A stretch of DNA of 10,816 nucleotides from positions 1 to 10,816 of the forward strand of contig JBDSLU010000282.1 in the NCBI GenBank assembly GCA_039916225.1, read 5' to 3'. Made by a program: the position numbers and the translations under genes. This document shows positions 1-8,946 of the stretch, piece after piece (the first letter of the stretch is position 1; each line of letters starts with the position of its first letter). The stretch comes from JBDSLU01 sp039916225 (GTDB lineage Bacteria > Acidobacteriota > Vicinamibacteria > Vicinamibacterales > Vicinamibacteraceae). The notes below the pieces were generated by a model. That model ran no database searches. It was not told the DNA's origin and worked only from the letters and a program-made list of their open reading frames with translations.

Positions 1-1238
1 TCGAGGCCGCAGATCCAGGCGACGCAGCGCTCGATGCCCATCCCGAAGCCGGCGTGCGGCACCGAGCCGTAACGGCGCAGGTCGAGATACCAGTCGAACG
101 CTTCCTTGGGGAGCTTGTGCTCCTCGATGCGCTGGAGCAGCAGGTCGTAATCGGCCAGGCGCTCGCCGCCGCCGATGATCTCGCCGTAGCCCTCGGGCGC
201 GATGACGTCGACACCCAGCGCGACCTCGGGCCGCACCGGATCCGGCTTCATGTAGAACGCCTTGATCGCCGACGGATAGCGGTTGATGCAGACCGGGCGG
301 TCGAACTGCTGCGAGATCACCGTCTCGTCGGTGCCACCGAAATCGCCGCCCCACTCGAACGGCTGGCCGGCGGCGCGCAGCTTCTCGACCGCGTCGTCGT
401 AGGTGATGCGCGGGAACGGCCGCTTGACCGCGTCGAGCTTGGACGTGTCGCGCTCGAGCGTCTTCAGCTCGCGGGCCCGCTTGTCGAGAACGCGCGAGAC
501 GACCGAGACGATCAAGTCCTCGGCGAGATCCATCGTGTCGTCCAAGGAGGCGTAGGCCATCTCGGGTTCGACCATCCAGAACTCGGTGAGGTGCCGGCGC
601 GTCTTCGACTTCTCGGCGCGGAATGTCGGGCCGAACGCGTAGACGCGGCCCAGGGCCATCGCATTGGCCTCGTTGTAGAGCTGACCGCTCTGCGTCAGGT
701 AGGCGGTGGTGTCCTCGAAGTACTGGACCGGGAACAGCGTGGTCGTGCCCTCGCACGCCGACGGCGTGAAGATCGGCGTGTCGGCGAGGATGAAGCCGCG
801 CGAGTTGAAGAAGTCGCGGCAGGCATCGATCACCTCGTGGCGGACGCGCAGGATCGCCTGCTGGCGCGGCGCCCGGATCCACAAGTGCCGTCGATCCATC
901 AGGAAGTCGACGCCGTGCTCCTTCGGCGTGATCGGGTAGTCGTGCGATTGACTCACGACGTCGAAGCCGCTGACGTCGAGCTCGAAGCCGCCGGGCGCGC
1001 GGGCATCGGCGCGGACCGCGCCGGTCACGATGATCGCGCTCTCCTGACCGAGGTGATCGGCCGAGACGAACACCTCCGGACCGACCGCGGCCTTCGACAT
1101 CACCGCCTGGATGAAGCCGGTGCCGTCGCGGACGGTGAGGAAGTGCAGCTTGCCGCTGGAGCGGCGGTTGTGCAGCCAGCCTTGCAGCGTGACCGTCTCG
1201 CCGACGTGCGCCGCGATGTGCTCGATGTAGGTCGCCAT
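1..1238 (-). CDS. asnS: Asparaginyl-tRNA synthetase (C-terminus outside window)
   Basis: This cytoplasmic class II aminoacyl-tRNA synthetase charges tRNA-Asn with asparagine using ATP. I translated 412 residues from an ATG at 1238 to the window edge. Residues about 15-95 form the OB-fold anticodon-binding domain (GWLHNRRSSGKLHFLTVRDG). The catalytic domain follows, with SGQLYNEANAMALGRVYAFG near 184-203, class II motif 2 (FRAEKSKTRRHLTEF, 206-220) and motif 3 (GFGMGIER, 397-404). AsnRS is usually about 430-440 residues, so probably 20-30 residues are missing. The motif-2 region favours AsnRS over AspRS, and the long insertion of bacterial AspRS is absent. The start lies 5 bases after the stop of the upstream kinase gene, and I see no strong ribosome binding site, so translation is probably coupled. 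It appears to be the last visible gene of a six-gene minus-strand operon. Confidence 0.96.
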   Translation of the reverse strand, partial: MATYIEHIAAHVGETVTLQGWLHNRRSSGKLHFLTVRDGTGFIQAVMSKAAVGPEVFVSADHLGQESAIIVTGAVRADARAPGGFELDVSGFDVVSQSHDYPITPKEHGVDFLMDRRHLWIRAPRQQAILRVRHEVIDACRDFFNSRGFILADTPIFTPSACEGTTTLFPVQYFEDTTAYLTQSGQLYNEANAMALGRVYAFGPTFRAEKSKTRRHLTEFWMVEPEMAYASLDDTMDLAEDLIVSVVSRVLDKRARELKTLERDTSKLDAVKRPFPRITYDDAVEKLRAAGQPFEWGGDFGGTDETVISQQFDRPVCINRYPSAIKAFYMKPDPVRPEVALGVDVIAPEGYGEIIGGGERLADYDLLLQRIEEHKLPKEAFDWYLDLRRYGSVPHAGFGMGIERCVAWICGL

Positions 1239-1243
1239 GATGA

Positions 1244-2260
1244 TCAGCGCAGCTCGTCGATGTGTGGCAGGAGCAGCTCGTGCAGCCGCGCAAAACGCGG
1301 GTAGCGGTGCAGCGTGTCGCGGACGTAGCGCAGCGTCCGCGGCATGTACTGGATGTAGACCGGGTTCTGGCGCGAGGTCGTCTGATAGCCGAAGGTGCCC
1401 ATCGCCTTGAGGTTGCGCTGCAGCGCCATCAGGTCGAAACGGGCCCGGAAATCGGCCGGGTCGATCCCGCCGCCCTTGAGGGCCAGGAAATAGGCGATCA
1501 GCTCGTTGATGGCGATGTCGTTGAGGTCGACGTAGGAGTCGCGCAGCAGAGACGCCAGGTCGTAGGTGTCCGGGCCCATCCGCGCGTCCTGGAAGTCGAT
1601 CAGGTAAAGCTGACCCTGCGACAGCATCAGGTTGCGACTGTGGTAGTCGCGGTGACAGAGGACGCGCGGCTCGCTGGCCAGCTCCTCGACGATCACCCGG
1701 CACTCGGCCCGGACCGCCTCGAAGGCTGCCTGCGGCAGCACCGCGTTGCGGTAGGCCGACAGGTAGTGCTTGAGGAAGAAGTCCAGTTCCCAGTTCAGCT
1801 TGTCGACGTCGAAGGCGATGCCGTAGGGCAGGTAGGCTGGTGACGTCAGCGCTTCTCCGCGCGTCTGCATCGTCACGATGTGCGCGACGGCTTGCCGATA
1901 CAGCGCGGCGTGGGCCTGGAACGCCTGCGTACCCAGGTGCGCCTGCAGCGTGACGTCGCCGAGGTCCTGCAGCGCCAGGATGCCGAGCGCGTTGTCGTAG
2001 CCGAGCAGGCGCGGCGTCGGTACCGGCATCGCTTCGAGCAGGCGGCCGACGTTGACGAACGGCAGCGACTCGCCGTCGATGGCGGCGGCGTGGACGGCGA
2101 GCACGAACGGATCGCCGTCCTTCGGCAGGATCCGGTAGTACTTGCGGTCCGAGGCGTCTCCGGTGAGGCCGACGACGCGGGCGCCGCGGGCGGTGTCGCC
2201 GAGGGCGTCCAGGTAGTGGGCGACGCGAACCTTGGCGTCGGGCAGCGGCAGCGTGGGCAT
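1244..2260 (-). CDS. amgK: AmgK-like amino-sugar kinase (APH/choline kinase fold)
   Basis: A 338-residue cytoplasmic kinase of the aminoglycoside phosphotransferase fold. Visible motifs are an N-lobe GDASDRKYYRI (34-44), LQDLGD (97-102), the catalytic loop CHRDYHSRNLM (202-212; D205 catalytic, N210 metal-binding) and the metal-binding LIDFQDARMGPDTYD (220-234; D222). Length and the HRDYHSRNLM/IDFQDA signatures fit AmgK, which in Pseudomonas phosphorylates MurNAc (and GlcNAc) at the anomeric carbon. The next gene upstream, 7 bases away, is a sugar nucleotidyltransferase of the MurU type, the known functional partner of AmgK, which strengthens the call. The ATG at 2260 has no clear Shine-Dalgarno sequence. 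It could instead act on another hexose and be annotated only as a phosphotransferase. An antibiotic-resistance role is unlikely given the operon context. Family membership is strong; substrate is inferred. Confidence 0.8.
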   Translation of the reverse strand: MPTLPLPDAKVRVAHYLDALGDTARGARVVGLTGDASDRKYYRILPKDGDPFVLAVHAAAIDGESLPFVNVGRLLEAMPVPTPRLLGYDNALGILALQDLGDVTLQAHLGTQAFQAHAALYRQAVAHIVTMQTRGEALTSPAYLPYGIAFDVDKLNWELDFFLKHYLSAYRNAVLPQAAFEAVRAECRVIVEELASEPRVLCHRDYHSRNLMLSQGQLYLIDFQDARMGPDTYDLASLLRDSYVDLNDIAINELIAYFLALKGGGIDPADFRARFDLMALQRNLKAMGTFGYQTTSRQNPVYIQYMPRTLRYVRDTLHRYPRFARLHELLLPHIDELR

Positions 2261-2267
2261 GGCGGAA

Positions 2268-3257
2268 TCAGGGTGCGTCGGGAACGATCAGGACGTCGGC
2301 TTCGCGCCGCTCGCCCGGCCGGAGCACGTAGCCGTCCGGCCACGGTACCAGGCAGGCATCGGCGACGTGCAGGCCGTTCGGCACGCAGGTACGGTCGGCG
2401 ACGACGCAGCGTTCGAGCACCGCGCCGGGGCCGATCGCCACATCGTCCCACAGGATCGTGGAATCGAGGCGCGCCGTCGGATCGATGGTGGCGCGCGCCC
2501 CGGGTGTCCATGGGGAGACGCCGTCCTCGGCAGCCAGCCGGATGTGGACGAGCCGGTAGTCGCCGGGCGTGCCCACCTCGATGAACGGCGCGTCACAGAC
2601 GAACGCCCGCACCCGCCGCGGCGTGTCGGCGAGCATCCGCGGGTAGATGCCGCCGACGCTCTCCTGGTAGACGCCGTCGGGCAGGTCGGCGAACACCGAT
2701 CGGGCGACCACCTGGGCCGAGAAGAAATGGAAGTTCGGCCGCGGATCGCCACGACGGCAGAAGCCGGTGATCCATCCGTCGGCGTCGACCAGCACGCCGC
2801 CGAAGCGGTGCGGTTCGGGGTTCGGGATCAGCGCCATCGTGACCAGCGCATCGTGCGCATGGTGGTGATCCCACAGCGCCCGCAGGTCGACCGTGGCGAG
2901 CGTGTCGCCGTTCAGCAGCAGGTAGGGATCGCCCGCGAGCAAGGGCAGCGCGTGACGCGGTCCGCCGCCCGAGCCCAGCACCGTCTGCTCCCAGGAGTAG
3001 CGCAGTGTCAGGCCGCAGTCGGCGCCATCGCCGGCGATGCGGGCGATGGTTTCGGGGCGATGGTGCAGGTTGAGGACGACGCGGGTGACGCCGGCCGTCG
3101 ACAGCCCGCGCAGGATGCGCGTGATCAGCGGCACGCCGGCCAGCGGCACGGCCGGCTTGGCGCGCGACAGCGTCAGCGGATGCAGGCGGCTGCCGACGCC
3201 CGCGGTCAGCAGCAGGGCATCGGGCGGCCAGGCGGCGGGGGACGGATCGACGCTCAC
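2268..3257 (-). CDS. murU: MurU-like sugar-1-phosphate nucleotidyltransferase with C-terminal beta-helix
   Basis: A 329-residue NTP-transferase that would couple a sugar 1-phosphate to a nucleotide. The N-terminal Rossmann-like domain (about 13-240) carries the nucleotide-binding loop LLLTAGVGSRLHPLT (15-29), AKPAVPLAGVPL (33-44), GSGGGPRHALPLL (95-107), the metal-site LNGDT (115-119) and a late IEVGTPGDY (226-234). Residues about 253-300 show hexapeptide-like turns (TIDPTARLDSTILWDDVAIGPGAVLERC) typical of a left-handed beta-helix. Pseudomonas MurU is about 225 residues and lacks this tail. The start is GTG at 3257, overlapping the upstream CYTH stop by four bases (GTGA), which indicates translational coupling. 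With the AmgK-like kinase downstream, the likely reaction is MurNAc-1-P plus UTP to UDP-MurNAc. Mannose- or glucose-1-phosphate nucleotidyltransferase is the main alternative, because the beta-helix is common in those enzymes. Confidence 0.75.
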   Translation of the reverse strand: MSVDPSPAAWPPDALLLTAGVGSRLHPLTLSRAKPAVPLAGVPLITRILRGLSTAGVTRVVLNLHHRPETIARIAGDGADCGLTLRYSWEQTVLGSGGGPRHALPLLAGDPYLLLNGDTLATVDLRALWDHHHAHDALVTMALIPNPEPHRFGGVLVDADGWITGFCRRGDPRPNFHFFSAQVVARSVFADLPDGVYQESVGGIYPRMLADTPRRVRAFVCDAPFIEVGTPGDYRLVHIRLAAEDGVSPWTPGARATIDPTARLDSTILWDDVAIGPGAVLERCVVADRTCVPNGLHVADACLVPWPDGYVLRPGERREADVLIVPDAP

Positions 3258-3808
3258 GCGGGCGAGTCGAACACCATGTCCGCGCCATGGCCGCCGCGCG
3301 TCTGGCGATGTTCGAGGAAGAGCGACCGGTACGACGCCAGCACGTAGTCGGCCGGACCGCGGCCGAGGCGGCCGGCGACCGACGTGATCGCGGCCTCCTC
3401 GCCCTCGAGCTCGACGAAGGTGCCGATCGGCGTCTCGTCGATGGCGACGATCAGGCCCTCGAGCGACAGCTCCTCACGGAACTTCTGGTAGCGGAAGCGG
3501 GGCACGAAGCCGAGCGAGTGGAGGATCCGCCCGGCGTCATCGGCCAGGCCGACCGCGGTCTCGACTTCCTCGCGGGTCTTCATCGGCCCGGCGATGACCG
3601 GGCCCTTCCAGGTGATGGCGGCGCGGTCGCCGTCGCGGCGGAGGCGCAGCGTGCAGCCGGCGCGCTGCAGCCGGCTGTCTGGACTGTCGAGCAGCACGTC
3701 GTCCTGGAGGCGCCGCTCGTGCAGCGGGCGGGCCCCGAGTGCCTGGAGCGCGGAGCGGGCCGCCGCCGCCGACTCGAACCGAAGCTTGATCTCGCGTTCG
3801 ACGGGCAC
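3254..3808 (-). CDS. CYTH-domain protein (class IV adenylate cyclase / triphosphatase fold)
   Basis: A 184-residue single-domain protein of the CYTH triphosphate-tunnel superfamily, whose members convert ATP to cAMP or hydrolyse thiamine triphosphate or polyphosphate. It starts with the signature ExExK (EREIK, 4-8). Further charged tunnel residues are LRLRR (54-58), TWKGP (K68), REEVET (79-84), the basic YQKFR (107-111) and the acidic VELEGEE (132-138) after DETPIGT. Length is normal for CyaB/ThTPase-like proteins. The start is GTG at 3808, placing EREIK at the N-terminus as in the family; no Shine-Dalgarno sequence is seen. The upstream HtrA gene ends 12 bases earlier with two TAG codons in a row. 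The downstream nucleotidyltransferase start overlaps this stop by four bases. Family is secure; whether it makes cAMP or hydrolyses triphosphates cannot be read from sequence. Confidence 0.9.
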   Translation of the reverse strand: MPVEREIKLRFESAAAARSALQALGARPLHERRLQDDVLLDSPDSRLQRAGCTLRLRRDGDRAAITWKGPVIAGPMKTREEVETAVGLADDAGRILHSLGFVPRFRYQKFREELSLEGLIVAIDETPIGTFVELEGEEAAITSVAGRLGRGPADYVLASYRSLFLEHRQTRGGHGADMVFDSPA

Positions 3809-3820
3809 GGTGAACGGCTA

Positions 3821-5341
<1,521 letters not shown>

Positions 5342-5349
5342 GACTGCGG

Positions 5350-5354
5350 TCCTT
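5350..5354 (-). promoter_or_regulatory. Ribosome binding site of the HtrA gene
   Basis: AAGGA on the minus strand, 8 bases before the ATG at 5341. It is a well-placed Shine-Dalgarno core and fixes the HtrA start ahead of the signal/anchor segment. Several other genes of this operon lack one, so HtrA may initiate independently of upstream translation. Confidence 0.65.
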
Positions 5355-5372
5355 GGAGCGCTGGCGGGCCGA

Positions 5373-6560
5373 TCAGGCCGGCGTCAGCGTGTCCATCTCT
5401 CGTTGGATGGCGCCCGTGACGGTTGCCTGTTGCCGGCCGACCGTCATGTTGATCTCGGTGCGGATGCCGAAATCCTCGAAGTAGAGCCCCGGCTCGATGG
5501 TGAAGCCGAGGCCGGGGACGAGCCGCCGGTCGTCGTGCGTCTCGTAGTCGTCCATGTGCACGCCGTTGCCATGGATCTCCTGCCCGAGGCTGTGCCCGGT
5601 GCGATGCAGGATGTGGTCGGCGAAGCCGGCGTCGATCAGCACCGTGCGAGCGGTGGCGTCGACCTCGAAGCCGCGGACGGTGCGGCCGGCCGCGATGCCC
5701 TCGGCGACGAAGGCGATGGCGGCGTCCCGGGCGCCGGCGGCCGCCGTCCAGGCCGCCTGGACGCGGGCCGGGACGGACGATCCGGTGAACGCCATCCAGG
5801 TGATGTCGGCGTAGACCGCGCCCGGCGACGGCCGCTTCCCCCACAGATCGAGCAGGAGCACCTCGTCTCGACCGATCGGCCGGTGCGACGTGGCGGTGGG
5901 GAGGTAGTGCGGGTTGCCGGCATTGCCCTGGGTGCCGACGACCGGGGCGCTGTCGGCCACGAGATCCTCGTCGCGGAAGGCCTGCACCATGTCCTGCTGG
6001 ACGTCGAACTCGGTCATGGCGCGGCCGTTGGCGAGCCCGGCGCGGACGAAGGCGAGGGCGCGGTCCTTGATCCGGTAGAGCCGGACGGAGGCGTCCTGGT
6101 GGGTGGCCAGCGTCGGCTCGTCCCAGACCGCCTCGAAGCGCTGAATCAGGTCGCCCGACGACACCACCTCGACCCCGTGCGCCCGCACCAGTTCGATGGT
6201 GCCGGCGTCCACGCGGGACAGGTAGGGGATGGCGCAGTCCTTCGAATACTCCATCGCCAGCCGGCGGCGGCCGTCGAGCAGCCCCTTCAGGCCGGCAGTC
6301 AGGGCGTCGCGGCCGGCGTAGACGACCGTCGTGCCGGGGACGCCGTCCAGGTTGTGGCTCTCGATGGCGTGGACGAGCCGGGTCGGCGTGCCCTCGCGCG
6401 GGATGAGGTAGTACCAGCGCCGGGTGGCCATGTGACCGGAATCGGCGACGCCGGTGAGGCGGGACGCGACCGGGTTGACGCCCCGGAAGTCGTACAACAG
6501 CCACCCGTCGAGGCCATCCTCGCGAAGCGCGGCTTGCACCGCCGCGATGTCGAGTGACAT
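5373..6560 (-). CDS. M24-family metallopeptidase (Xaa-Pro aminopeptidase/dipeptidase-like)
   Basis: A 395-residue enzyme of the pita-bread fold, expected to cleave N-terminal Xaa-Pro bonds in peptides using two metal ions, probably in the cytoplasm since no signal peptide is seen. The N-terminal creatinase-like domain covers about 1-150 and the catalytic domain about 155-390. All five expected metal ligands are visible: D238 (LLLDLW), D252 (ADIT), H323 (RTGHSLG), E356 (FTIEPG) and E369 (RTEI). H218 before PTATSH is the usual upstream histidine. The reading frame is open upstream to 6911, but that extension covers the divergent promoter and antisense of the VWFA gene, while the family N-terminus matches a start at the ATG at 6560 (MSLDIAAVQAALREDGLDGW). 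No Shine-Dalgarno precedes this ATG, and a -10-like TATACT ends 8 bases upstream, so the mRNA may be nearly leaderless. It appears to be the first gene of the six-gene operon. Confidence 0.92.
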   Translation of the reverse strand: MSLDIAAVQAALREDGLDGWLLYDFRGVNPVASRLTGVADSGHMATRRWYYLIPREGTPTRLVHAIESHNLDGVPGTTVVYAGRDALTAGLKGLLDGRRRLAMEYSKDCAIPYLSRVDAGTIELVRAHGVEVVSSGDLIQRFEAVWDEPTLATHQDASVRLYRIKDRALAFVRAGLANGRAMTEFDVQQDMVQAFRDEDLVADSAPVVGTQGNAGNPHYLPTATSHRPIGRDEVLLLDLWGKRPSPGAVYADITWMAFTGSSVPARVQAAWTAAAGARDAAIAFVAEGIAAGRTVRGFEVDATARTVLIDAGFADHILHRTGHSLGQEIHGNGVHMDDYETHDDRRLVPGLGFTIEPGLYFEDFGIRTEINMTVGRQQATVTGAIQREMDTLTPA

Positions 6561-6568
6561 GAGAAGCG

Positions 6569-6574
6569 AGTATA
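6569..6574 (-). promoter_or_regulatory. Candidate -10 element for the M24 peptidase operon
   Basis: TATACT on the minus strand, with 8 bases between it and the ATG at 6560. The hexamer 17 bases upstream is ATTATA, a 3/6 match to TTGACA. Transcription would begin about 0-3 bases before the start codon, giving a leaderless or near-leaderless mRNA. This fits the absence of a Shine-Dalgarno sequence. Assignment rests on motif and spacing only. Confidence 0.35.
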
Positions 6575-6591
6575 GCAGCGCGCGACAGCCG

Positions 6592-6597
6592 TATAAT
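6592..6597 (+). promoter_or_regulatory. Candidate -10 element for the VWFA-related gene
   Basis: A perfect TATAAT on the plus strand in an otherwise GC-rich 103-base divergent gap. A start near 6604 would leave a leader of about 60 bases before the ATG at 6664. The -35 position (6569-6574, AGTATA) is a poor match, so an activator may be needed. GGAGGG at 6599-6604 has no in-frame start at a suitable distance and is not used as a ribosome site here. Confidence 0.4.
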
Positions 6598-6663
6598 CGG
6601 AGGGTTTCGCCACTCCTGACCCGCCAGCCCAGGCCGTGGCCGGACGTCCGACGAGTCTTGCTC

Positions 6664-8946
6664 ATGACATCAGCCTTGCCCTTCGCCCCGCGACACACCC
6701 TCCGCCGAGCCTGTCTGGCCGGCGCCCTGGCGTCCGCAGCCCTGGTCGCTCCGTCGGCCCAGACCCCGGCCCAACCGCCGGCCCAACCGCAGGCGCAGAC
6801 ACCTGCCACAGCCGCCGACACGCAGCAGATTCCCCCCGTCACCTTCCGCGCCGAGATCGAGTACGTCGAGGTCGATGCCGTCGTCACCGACGAGCGCGGC
6901 AACCTGGTCAAGGGCCTGTCGAAGGAAGACTTCGACGTCTACGAGGACGGCGTCCAGCAGAAATTGTCGTTCTATTCGCAGGTCGTCATCCCGGTCGAGC
7001 GCCTCGAGCGCTTCGTCAACGACTCGCGGCCGATCGTGCCCGACGTCCGCTCCAACGCCCGCCCTTTCGAAGGCCGCATCTACGTGCTGCTGCTCGACAA
7101 CCAGCACACCGGCGCGCTGCGCAGCGCCTTGGTGAAGAAGGCGGCGCACGAGTTCATCGACAAGTACCTCGGCGCCAACGACGTCGCCTCCGTGATCCAC
7201 AGCTCGGGCGCCACCGATGCCTCGCAGGAGTTCACGAGCGACCCGCGCCTGCTGCACGCCTCGGTCGACAAGTTCATCGGCCAGAAGCTGCGCTCGCGCA
7301 CGCTGGAGCGCCTGGACGAATACAACCGCAACCCGCTGCTGCGGCCGCAGGGCGGCGGCGGCGACGGCACGTCCGGCTCCGGCCAGACCGGCCGTGACGT
7401 GAAAATCCTCGATCCGCAAGACGCCCAACGCGGCTACTACGCCCGCGCCACCCTCGGCACGCTGCGCAACCTCGCCGAGTTCATGGGCTCGATCCGCGGC
7501 CGCCGCAAGGCGATCCTGATGTTCAGCGAGGGCATCGACTACCAGATCCTCGACGTCTTCGATTCGCGCGACGCCTCGGCCGTCCTCAGCGACACGCGTG
7601 ACGCGATCGCTGCCGCGTCCAAGGCCAACGTCAATTTCTACACGATCGACCCACGCGGGCTGAACACGATGGGCGACGAGAACATGGAGCTGGGCGGCTT
7701 CCCGGCCGATCCGTCCTACAACCTCAACCCGCAGGCGTTCGAGCAGGAGCGCCGGCTGGCGGTCGACAGCCTCCGCGTCCTCGCCGAGCAGACCGGCGGC
7801 TTCGCGGCGGTCGAGCGCAACGACTACGCCGACGCCTTCGACCGCATCGTCCGCGAGAACAGCTCCTACTACGTGCTCGGCTACTACCCGCCGAGCAATA
7901 AGCGCGACGGCAAGTTCCACAAGATCCAGGTCAAGCTGAAGCGGCCCGGCCTGCGCGTCATCGCGCGCAAGGGCTACGCCGCGCCGAAGGGCAAGGGCGA
8001 GGTCACGGCCGTCGATCCGTCGGCCGGCACGTCGACCGCGTTGAAGGACCTGCTGAACAGCCCGCTGCAGGTCGCCGGGCTGACGCTCTCGGTGACCGCC
8101 GCGCCGTTCGACTCGCCCAAGGACAACGTCTCGGTGACGGTCGAGATCGTCGGCCGCAATCTGAAATTCACCCCGGAGAAGGGGCTGTTCACCAACACCG
8201 TCGAGGTGTCGATGCTGCCGCTCGAGGCGCGCGGCAAGGCGCAGCAGGGACGCCGCAGCGAGGTGAAGCTGAACCTCAAGCCGCAGACGGCGCAAATCCT
8301 GTCGGCGACCGCCGTCCGGCTCTCGCCGCGCCTGACGCTGCCGCCGGGCCGCTATCAGCTGCGGGTTGCAGCCAAGGAGACCGGCGGGCTCACGGGATCG
8401 GTGTTCTACGACCTCACGGTGCCGGACTTCACCAAGGAGAAGTTCAACATGAGCGGCGTCGTGCTGACGGCCGCCACCGCGCAGGTCACGCCGACCGCCG
8501 AGCCCGACCCGGTCCTCAAGGCGTCGCTGCCCGGGCCGCCGACGACGCGCCGCGAGTTCTACCCGATCGACGTGCTGGCCATCTACGCCGAGGTCTACGA
8601 CAGGCTGCAGAGCGACGTGCCGCACACGGTCGACGTCACGACCCGCCTGGTGTCCGACACCGGCAAGGAAGTGCAGCGGACCGCGGACAGTCGCAAGAGC
8701 AACGAGTTCCAGAGCGGCAAGGTGGGCGGCTTCTTCGGCTACAGCACGCAGGTGCCGCTCGCCGACGTGCCGCCGGGCCGCTACATGCTGCAGGTCGAGG
8801 CCAAGGCTCGTCTCAAGGACGCCCCGACGGTGCGCCGCGAGATGCTGATCACGATCGTCCAGCCGCCGCCCGACCTGGTGCGGCCGACGGCCAAACCGGG
8901 CGCCGCCCTGAACCCCGGCACAGGTGTTGGCGACGTCGGCCGCTGA
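6664..8946 (+). CDS. Secreted VWFA-related protein of the acidobacterial type
   Basis: A 760-residue exported protein with a von Willebrand factor A-like domain of the form abundant in Acidobacteria (TIGR03436-like, recognised by eye). An ATG at 6664 gives a signal peptide: basic RHTLRR, hydrophobic about 16-30, cleavage near PSA-Q33. A short Pro/Gln/Ala linker follows (34-50). The domain begins with VDAVVTDERGNLVKGLSKEDFDVYEDGVQQ (70-99), continues with IYVLLLDNQHTG (139-150), ILMFSEGIDYQ (284-294), NFYTIDPRGLN (324-334), LAEQTGGF (373-380) and SSYYVLGYYPP (400-410), and ends near RKGYAAP (435-441). The C-terminal half (about 460-735) looks like beta-sandwich modules (LPPGRYQLRV, VPPGRYMLQV). 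The metal-site motif is DNQHT at 145-149 instead of DxSxS. A Gly-rich loop lies at 229-240. The frame is open upstream to 6454, but that stretch overlaps the divergent gene. Ligand and role are unknown; extracellular binding is inferred. Confidence 0.9.
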   Translation: MTSALPFAPRHTLRRACLAGALASAALVAPSAQTPAQPPAQPQAQTPATAADTQQIPPVTFRAEIEYVEVDAVVTDERGNLVKGLSKEDFDVYEDGVQQKLSFYSQVVIPVERLERFVNDSRPIVPDVRSNARPFEGRIYVLLLDNQHTGALRSALVKKAAHEFIDKYLGANDVASVIHSSGATDASQEFTSDPRLLHASVDKFIGQKLRSRTLERLDEYNRNPLLRPQGGGGDGTSGSGQTGRDVKILDPQDAQRGYYARATLGTLRNLAEFMGSIRGRRKAILMFSEGIDYQILDVFDSRDASAVLSDTRDAIAAASKANVNFYTIDPRGLNTMGDENMELGGFPADPSYNLNPQAFEQERRLAVDSLRVLAEQTGGFAAVERNDYADAFDRIVRENSSYYVLGYYPPSNKRDGKFHKIQVKLKRPGLRVIARKGYAAPKGKGEVTAVDPSAGTSTALKDLLNSPLQVAGLTLSVTAAPFDSPKDNVSVTVEIVGRNLKFTPEKGLFTNTVEVSMLPLEARGKAQQGRRSEVKLNLKPQTAQILSATAVRLSPRLTLPPGRYQLRVAAKETGGLTGSVFYDLTVPDFTKEKFNMSGVVLTAATAQVTPTAEPDPVLKASLPGPPTTRREFYPIDVLAIYAEVYDRLQSDVPHTVDVTTRLVSDTGKEVQRTADSRKSNEFQSGKVGGFFGYSTQVPLADVPPGRYMLQVEAKARLKDAPTVRREMLITIVQPPPDLVRPTAKPGAALNPGTGVGDVGR

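Noticed and set aside
54..1304. 416-residue plus-strand frame opposite AsnRS
   Set aside because: The minus strand encodes AsnRS with class II motifs 2 and 3; this frame has no recognisable features.
1244..2260. Aminoglycoside resistance gene
   Set aside because: The fold is shared, but motifs, length and the adjacent nucleotidyltransferase point to an amino-sugar kinase in a housekeeping operon.
6454..6663. N-terminal extension of the VWFA frame to 6454
   Set aside because: It would precede the signal peptide with 70 unrelated residues antisense to the M24 gene, and lies upstream of the candidate promoter.
6561..6911. N-terminal extension of the M24 peptidase frame to 6911
   Set aside because: The extension would overlap the divergent promoter and the VWFA signal peptide, and its sequence is unlike the M24 family, whose N-terminus begins at the ATG at 6560.
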